From NCBI GenBank assembly GCA_030706145.1, contig JAUZPB010000024.1, positions 1-47,627 of the forward strand: a stretch of DNA of 47,627 nt. Reading direction: 5' to 3'. This DNA is from Bacteroidota bacterium. Its GTDB lineage: Bacteria > Bacteroidota > Ignavibacteria > Ignavibacteriales > SURF-24. The position numbers were made by a program, and so were the translations under genes. Below, piece after piece: positions 43,014-47,627 of this stretch (position 1 is its first letter; each line of letters starts with the position of its first letter). Under the pieces are notes generated by a model. That model was not told where the DNA came from and ran no database searches. It saw only the letters and a list, made by a program, of their open reading frames with translations.

Positions 43014-44876
43014 TCATTTTTGTTCAGCAGCCGGAAGTTTAAAAGAGAATTTGCTTCCCTCTCCAATCACACTTTCGACCCATATATCTCCTCCCTGGGA
43101 GATAACGAATTCCTTTGAAATTGCAAGTCCGAGTCCCCTGCCTCTGGGGTTCTGGTTTCCCAGTTTTACAAATTTATGGAATATCTTCTCCTGGTCTTCA
43201 GCCGAAATGCCAGAGCCCTGGTCAGAGACAGCGATCACGACAAAGTTATCCTTCTTTTGAGCAGTTATGCTAATTGTTCCATTTTCTGGGGTATACCTTA
43301 CAGCATTATTAATGAGGTTAACGAGGACCCAGACAGTTTTTTCCACATCAGCAAGCATGCAAGGCAGGTCCTCTTCAATTTTAGTATCGAGCTGTATCTT
43401 TTTTTCTCCAATAATCATTACCATAGCAACTGCCGCATAGTCGATTATATCAGTAGCTGTTACAGGCTCTATTCTAAGCTTTATATTACCTGATTCAGCC
43501 TGCGAATAGTCAAGAAGTTCATTTACCATTCTTGAAAGGCGGCTAGTCTGTTGTTTCATTGATTCTATTATGTGTCTTTGCTCCTCGTTTGTACTACCTA
43601 CCTTTTCATTTTCAAGGAGTTTAATGCTAAGATTTATTGAAGATATTGGAGTTTTTAGTTCGTGAGATACAGTTGCAATAAGATCAGTTTTAGCCGTGTC
43701 TCTTTCCTCGAACTGCGTTATATTTTTAAGAAGCAAAATATAACCTATAAGTCTGCTAGATCCATCTTCATTCAAATTAATCTTTGATATTTCTTTGTTG
43801 AAATATAATTTTTTACCTTTTAGATCAATTTGCATAGGGGAAATGCCACTTTTAGAATTTCCTTTTTCCTGAGGCAGCAAACCATTTGTCATCAGGTCCT
43901 TGATCAGCTCTCTCATAATATCGTTTCCCGCAGCTATATCGGGAGCATATTTCCCAAGCAGTTCCATCTGAGTAAGGTTCATTATCTCGAAAGCACTAAG
44001 GTTAGCCGAGATAATTGTTTTATTTTCATCCAGGACAAAAATGGCATCTCTAAGGCTATCGATGACAGATTCGAGTCTTTTCTTTTCAATCAGAAGCTTA
44101 TGAATATTATTTTCTTCATATTCTTTCAGCCTTAAAGACATAGTATTAAAGGCATTGGAAAGTTCACCCAGTTCGTCGTTTGAATGTATAGTAAGCTGCT
44201 GGTTATAATTGCCCTCTGATATTTTCCTTATTTTTGCTGTCAATTCATCTATTGGTCTAACAAGATATTTAGGGAGGTATAGAATAAAAAGCAGAGCAAC
44301 AATTGCGCTAACAGAGCTAATAATGAGCATATAGCCAGATACTTTACCTGCTGTCTGTGAAGCCTGATCATTTTTCCTAAGTATTGCTCTAGTATTTATT
44401 CTGTAAATATCATTAAGAATGTTGAGTAAATTCTCATATTTATCCAGAAGTTGAACACCCTTAAGCTTTAGCTCATCCTTGTTTGAAGTAGAATTCGTAT
44501 CCTTAAGAATGAAGACAAAATCGGAATAGCCCTTTCTAAGCTCATTAACCAGTTCAATCTCACCGGCTTCAGTAACATTGGCCTCTTCTTTTTTCAGATT
44601 TTCATCAAATTCATTCAATAAAGAATTAATATCGTTGGTTTTATTGATAAGAACATCGTGTTTAAGCAGATCTTTTTCAGCGTGGAGGCCATAAATCCTA
44701 TTAATTGCCCTGAGCATATTGGTAGAATACTGGGCCGAGGCATAGTTATCTTGTATTATATGACTAGAATCTGTTGCCAGTCGCCTGATAAATGTAGAGC
44801 CAAAAGAGCCAAGGGCCACAATTATCAGGAATAAAAAGGCGAGGGCAAGAAATATTTTGGTTCTAAGTTTATTCAT
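43014..44876 (-). CDS. Membrane sensor histidine kinase with HAMP and PAS, partner of the NtrC-like regulator
   Basis: 620 residues. Two membrane spans (about 8-28 and 181-203) flank a helical extracytoplasmic sensor domain of about 150 residues; then HAMP (about 203-255, LVRPIDELTAKIRKI), a PAS-like region (about 265-390), HisKA with H405 in TVSHELKTPISS, and HATPase_c with NLINNAVRYTP, SDQGSGIS and GRGLGLAI. The helical sensor resembles bacterial four-helix periplasmic sensors (TarH-like), so the ligand is open. It stands 156 bases before the regulator start, and both run on the same strand. The gene ends at TAA 43014 with a moderately conserved C-terminal PAAEQK. Confidence 0.9.
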   Translation of the reverse strand: MNKLRTKIFLALAFLFLIIVALGSFGSTFIRRLATDSSHIIQDNYASAQYSTNMLRAINRIYGLHAEKDLLKHDVLINKTNDINSLLNEFDENLKKEEANVTEAGEIELVNELRKGYSDFVFILKDTNSTSNKDELKLKGVQLLDKYENLLNILNDIYRINTRAILRKNDQASQTAGKVSGYMLIISSVSAIVALLFILYLPKYLVRPIDELTAKIRKISEGNYNQQLTIHSNDELGELSNAFNTMSLRLKEYEENNIHKLLIEKKRLESVIDSLRDAIFVLDENKTIISANLSAFEIMNLTQMELLGKYAPDIAAGNDIMRELIKDLMTNGLLPQEKGNSKSGISPMQIDLKGKKLYFNKEISKINLNEDGSSRLIGYILLLKNITQFEERDTAKTDLIATVSHELKTPISSINLSIKLLENEKVGSTNEEQRHIIESMKQQTSRLSRMVNELLDYSQAESGNIKLRIEPVTATDIIDYAAVAMVMIIGEKKIQLDTKIEEDLPCMLADVEKTVWVLVNLINNAVRYTPENGTISITAQKKDNFVVIAVSDQGSGISAEDQEKIFHKFVKLGNQNPRGRGLGLAISKEFVISQGGDIWVESVIGEGSKFSFKLPAAEQK

Positions 44877-44924
44877 AAATCACCGTTTATTTGCTAGCTT
44901 TTTTCTAACTCTAATCTGGAGACT

Positions 44925-44952
44925 GAGATTACACAACCGAGATCACACAATA
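44925..44952. repeat. Direct 14-base repeat upstream of the kinase gene
   Basis: GAGATTACACAA (44925-44936) and GAGATCACACAA (44939-44950), 11 of 12 matches, 14-base period. Upstream of the kinase start (44876) on its strand, at about 50-75 bases, where a promoter or activator site would lie. Confidence 0.35.
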
Positions 44953-44986
44953 ATAATAAAGCCAAGGGAGTCATGTTTCAATTGAA

Positions 44987-45415
44987 TTAAACATTCTGAT
45001 AGATCTCATGTTTCCAGGTAATATTATCATGCTCCTCGTAGAATTCGAAGAGTAGTATAGAATTAAGAAGGAGAAAGACCCCTCGAATTTCATTAATAAT
45101 TCCCTCATCGGGCATAAAAGAATGTGAGGACCTATCTAACAATCCACAATTATTGTAAGAAAAAGACAATTTATCTTTGTTAATCGTAACTGTAAATATA
45201 GTAAGATTTGTATCTGTTTTTCTTTGAAAACCTATACAACCAGCAATTTCATCAAGAAATGCTTCAGGGAAGACTAGTTTGATATAATTAAAGACAGAGA
45301 CTGGAGAAATTATATTCTCTTTAACTTTATTCTTTTTTACTATGTTTTTAATCATCCCCTGAGGATTTCGGAAACGAATAATGCTGTTAATATATTGTTT
45401 TATTAAGGCACTCAT
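44987..45415 (-). CDS. Hypothetical protein
   Basis: 142 residues with no signal peptide and no membrane span. No domain recognised. The N-terminal third is basic (MSALIKQYINSIIRFRNPQGMIKNIVKKNKVK), with alternating beta-like segments (NLTIFTVTINKDKLSFSYNN) and a helical C-terminus with EINEIRGVFLLLNSILLFEFYEEHD. The composition is cytoplasmic. It lies between the kinase and the PorV-family gene on the same strand, with 110-150 base gaps on both sides, so it is likely an independent small gene. Confidence 0.6.
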   Translation of the reverse strand: MSALIKQYINSIIRFRNPQGMIKNIVKKNKVKENIISPVSVFNYIKLVFPEAFLDEIAGCIGFQRKTDTNLTIFTVTINKDKLSFSYNNCGLLDRSSHSFMPDEGIINEIRGVFLLLNSILLFEFYEEHDNITWKHEIYQNV

Positions 45416-45542
45416 TTTAATTCCATTATGAAATAGTCACACAAAAGATGAGATGACCAAATATGTGCCAGAAATAAAATGGGTCTAAAATGGAGTTTTC
45501 ACTACAAAAACGGCAAATTACGGCTAATGAATCTTCCGAAGG

Positions 45543-45579
45543 TTTTCAAAATGGAAGGCTAGTTTTTCAAAATGCAAGG
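45543..45579. repeat. TTTTCAAAATGNAAGG repeat at the 3' end of the PorV-like gene
   Basis: Two copies, TTTTCAAAATGGAAGG (45543-45558) and TTTTCAAAATGCAAGG (45564-45579), match at 15 of 16 positions with a 21-base period. The second copy is the coding end of the PorV-like gene (LAF-stop). Related copies TCAAAATGAAAGGAT sit at 41463-41477 and 41494-41508, also at a minus-strand gene end. Confidence 0.5.
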
Positions 45580-46622
45580 GTCAGGCTAAATAAGACTACA
45601 TTACCAAGGCGTCCAAAGGAGGCGTAAGCAAAATCCATTTGCGGGTTAAACATGCCAACATTTAATTTTAGTCCAAGGCCAGAGGAAAAATTCTGCTCAT
45701 CATAGCCTGTTTTGTAACCTGCTCTTAAAAAGAGTATATCCTGGAATGAGTATTCGCAGCCAAAACCCATTTGCACATTATAATCATTAGGGTCATTAAC
45801 CGAAGCTGTAAAAGTCAGTCTGTGATCACCCAGTTTCAAAGGATCAATAGAAAGGCCAACATTAAAGAGCTGGGGAAGAGAATATTCCGAAGACAGGCGG
45901 TCCAGGCGTGGGTCGTAAGAATAAGAGACTCCAGACTGTGCAACTACATTAGGCTTTTCATCGATTGGTGATCCGCTAAAGGTCATATCAGTTCCAAAAT
46001 TTGCAAGTTTCATCCCAATCCTCATATTATAGAAATCAGTTCTATAAATAGAGCCAAAGTCAAACAGATAAGAAGTTCCATGAGTATCCCAGATAAATTC
46101 ATATACATATTTAACTGTTCCACCAAAGCTGAAGCGGTCAATTACATTCATAGCATATGAAAAGCCGAGGGCATAGCTGCCTGAATTAAAAAAGGAGCCT
46201 GTTCCATTTGGCTCATCTTCAGTTGTAATCTCCATCTGGCCTATATTCATTGCAGTGAGGCTTAGGCCAAAGCTGCCAAATCCGAAATTATGAGAAACGG
46301 CTGCAAAGGAGAGTTTTGTATCGGCAATCCAATTTACATGCGATAGTACTACTTCTGTAGCTTCTGTTGAGGCAAGGGCAGCGGGATTCCAATAAAGGCC
46401 TAAGGCTCCTTTAACAGAAGCAACATTCGAGCTACCTAAGGCTTCTCCAATTGGTTCTACCGGGATTTTCAGAAAGTTTGCACTTGCAGTGCCGGCGTTG
46501 CTAAAGTCCTGAGCAAAGAAAGCCACAGGCAAGCAAAAACAAAGCAGAGCTATGGTAAGAATTCTATTGAACAGTAAATTTGCTTTAATTTTCATTTTTA
46601 TTAAAATATCTTTTTTATTCAC
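45567..46622 (-). CDS. PorV/PorQ-family outer-membrane protein (type IX secretion)
   Basis: 351 residues. Signal peptide ending in FFAQ at about residue 38. The first mature segment NAGTASANFLKIPVEPIGEALGSSNVASVKGALGLYWNPAALA is the family mark of PorV/PorQ (UPF0164-type) beta-barrels: conserved 'P..R/EA.G....' and NPA. PorV shuttles T9SS cargo to the attachment complex. The remainder shows alternating strands and ends with a barrel-type final strand GNVVLFSLTLAF. Two starts are possible: GTG 46622 preceded by GAGGAG 11 bases upstream, or ATG 46595. Follows the preceding secreted-protein gene after 17 bases, so both are probably one operon. Confidence 0.82.
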   Translation of the reverse strand: MNKKDILIKMKIKANLLFNRILTIALLCFCLPVAFFAQDFSNAGTASANFLKIPVEPIGEALGSSNVASVKGALGLYWNPAALASTEATEVVLSHVNWIADTKLSFAAVSHNFGFGSFGLSLTAMNIGQMEITTEDEPNGTGSFFNSGSYALGFSYAMNVIDRFSFGGTVKYVYEFIWDTHGTSYLFDFGSIYRTDFYNMRIGMKLANFGTDMTFSGSPIDEKPNVVAQSGVSYSYDPRLDRLSSEYSLPQLFNVGLSIDPLKLGDHRLTFTASVNDPNDYNVQMGFGCEYSFQDILFLRAGYKTGYDEQNFSSGLGLKLNVGMFNPQMDFAYASFGRLGNVVLFSLTLAF

Positions 46623-46639
46623 AAAATTATGAACTCCTC

Positions 46640-47627
46640 TTAACGGACCACAGCAAATTTGCTGACTTTTTCTCCCTTGTCAGATGATATGTGATAGAGA
46701 TAAATGCCCGTTGCAATCATTTGGTTTGAAGATGACCTTAAGTCCCAGAATTCTGTGCCTTTAGCATTATCATGCTCAATTGTCTTAACAAGATTTCCGT
46801 CTATTGTATAGATGCGAATTGTACACTTCTCAGGCAGGTTAGTAAAAGCAATCTCCCTTATTGGTTCGCCGAGCTTTGGATCACCAAGGCGCTTTCTTTC
46901 CCATGCAGCCGAAATAATATATGGATTTGGAACAACTTTTATGTCATTAAGAGAGTTTTTTGGGGAGATAACAGGTCTAGCCTCGACTGTATTTTCATTT
47001 AATTGCATATTAGCAGGAAGAAAAGCCTTGCCAGATTCAATGCTGTCAATATCCAGAACAGTAACAGAATAAGAATAATAGAAGTTGTTTTTAACACCTG
47101 AGTTATCCTGCCAGTTATATAAGTCATCTATAATTACATTTTTTGTTGTATCTCTGTATAAAATGGCAACAGGATCTCCCCAATTTTCGCGTTTAGGATC
47201 TATTGTCTTATATATCCTATATTCCTTAATTGCAGATCTTCCTGTCAGGGGATCAACATATGAGAATTCATTTTCATTGCTCCAGGAAAGCTTAACTGAA
47301 TTATCCAGTGCAGTAAACTTTACTTTTGGTTTTGGAGGAGAAATAAGCTTAAAGCCATTATTATAGACCCGATTGACCCTTTCAACCACCTGATAAAGGT
47401 GAATTAAGTCCTGCTGAGCTACTTCTGCAAATATAAAAGTCATTTTCTGGTGAGGTTCCATGTGGTATGGGCCGCTAGAGGCAATGCCATCAACGCCATC
47501 ACCATCTTTTTGCAGTCCCTTTACAGTATCCTGAAGCCGCCAATCATCAATATGGCGGTTTGGCCCATGGAACAAATTTGGTTTTGATTGGTCATCTCTT
47601 AAGCTTTGAGCGCTGCTCATCCAGTTA
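46640..47627 (-). CDS. C-terminal part of a secreted protein with T9SS/FlgD-like end domain
   Basis: The frame is open to the window edge; the visible ATG at 47620 is internal to a longer gene because in-frame codons continue upstream. About 326 residues are seen: FN3-like module (about 95-195, VKFTALDNSVKLSWSNE), a stretch with NDIKVVPNPYIISAAWERKR typical of Ignavibacteria surface proteins, and a C-terminal beta domain IRIYTIDGNLVKTI ... ATGIYLYHISS ... KFAVVR of the T9SS/FlgD-like type. It lacks the NYPNPFNP motif of the other three cargo proteins. It sits 17 bases upstream of the PorV-like gene. Confidence 0.8.
   Translation of the reverse strand, partial: NWMSSAQSLRDDQSKPNLFHGPNRHIDDWRLQDTVKGLQKDGDGVDGIASSGPYHMEPHQKMTFIFAEVAQQDLIHLYQVVERVNRVYNNGFKLISPPKPKVKFTALDNSVKLSWSNENEFSYVDPLTGRSAIKEYRIYKTIDPKRENWGDPVAILYRDTTKNVIIDDLYNWQDNSGVKNNFYYSYSVTVLDIDSIESGKAFLPANMQLNENTVEARPVISPKNSLNDIKVVPNPYIISAAWERKRLGDPKLGEPIREIAFTNLPEKCTIRIYTIDGNLVKTIEHDNAKGTEFWDLRSSSNQMIATGIYLYHISSDKGEKVSKFAVVR

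Overview
The window is AT-rich chromosomal DNA from a bacterium of the Bacteroidota/Chlorobiota group, most likely Ignavibacteria (Melioribacter/Ignavibacterium-like). The best evidence is the repeated C-terminal type IX secretion (T9SS) sorting domain with the NYPNPFNPSTTI-type motif on three cargo proteins, together with a PorV/PorQ-family protein and many signal peptides ending in an AQ/SQ-type site. The gene content (sensory FeFe hydrogenase, Rex, B12-dependent amino-acid fermentation, lactate dehydrogenase) points to an anaerobic or facultative fermenter. No rRNA, tRNA, CRISPR array, insertion sequence or integrase was recognised.

Layout. 1-1439 (-): 5' part of a secreted phosphodiester glycosidase-like protein. 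1683-5687 (+): redox/H2 sensing operon of Rex, a [2Fe-2S] thioredoxin-like ferredoxin, a HydS-type sensory FeFe hydrogenase with PAS domain, and a SpoIIE/PP2C phosphatase. 5857-16626: mostly secreted or envelope genes (FG-GAP/SH3-like protein, TPR histidine kinase, orphan ABC ATPase, DUF2911-TPR, serine hydrolase, metallophosphoesterase, outer-membrane barrel) and a B12-binding radical SAM protein. 16634-24518 (-): a complete seven-gene oxidative ornithine fermentation operon, transcribed ord-ortA-ortB-oraS-oraE-glmL-like-orr. 25048-29196: GHL10 hydrolase, L-lactate dehydrogenase, methyltransferase. 29552-35042 (+): three consecutive phage-tail-collar-domain proteins, two with Tat signals, followed by a T9SS-secreted YWTD/LamG/FN3 protein of about 1140 residues. 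35152-39321 (+): T9SS-secreted M14 carboxypeptidase and T9SS-tagged multicopper oxidase with a Tat-like signal. 39434-47627 (-): APC permease, NtrC-type regulator, sensor kinase, small unknown protein, PorV/PorQ-family protein and the C-terminal part of a secreted protein.

How it fits together. The ornithine operon should convert ornithine via D-ornithine, 2,4-diaminopentanoate and 2-amino-4-oxopentanoate to alanine plus acetyl-CoA, giving acetyl-CoA and NAD(P)H. Rex and HydS would report NADH and H2 status, and lactate dehydrogenase gives another outlet for reductant. The APC permease, near a kinase/sigma-54 activator pair, could supply amino acids, but its substrate cannot be read from sequence. 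The second theme is surface export: T9SS cargo, a PorV-like factor and the unusual exported collar-protein triad.

The most novel-looking items are (i) the Tat-linked collar triad, which could form a Zn-centred heterotrimer like the T4 gp12 tip; (ii) a 20-bp hairpin that buries the whole Shine-Dalgarno of the TTG-initiated M14 carboxypeptidase; (iii) stacked palindromes before an orphan ABC ATPase; and (iv) a Clostridia-type ornithine fermentation operon in an Ignavibacteria-like genome.
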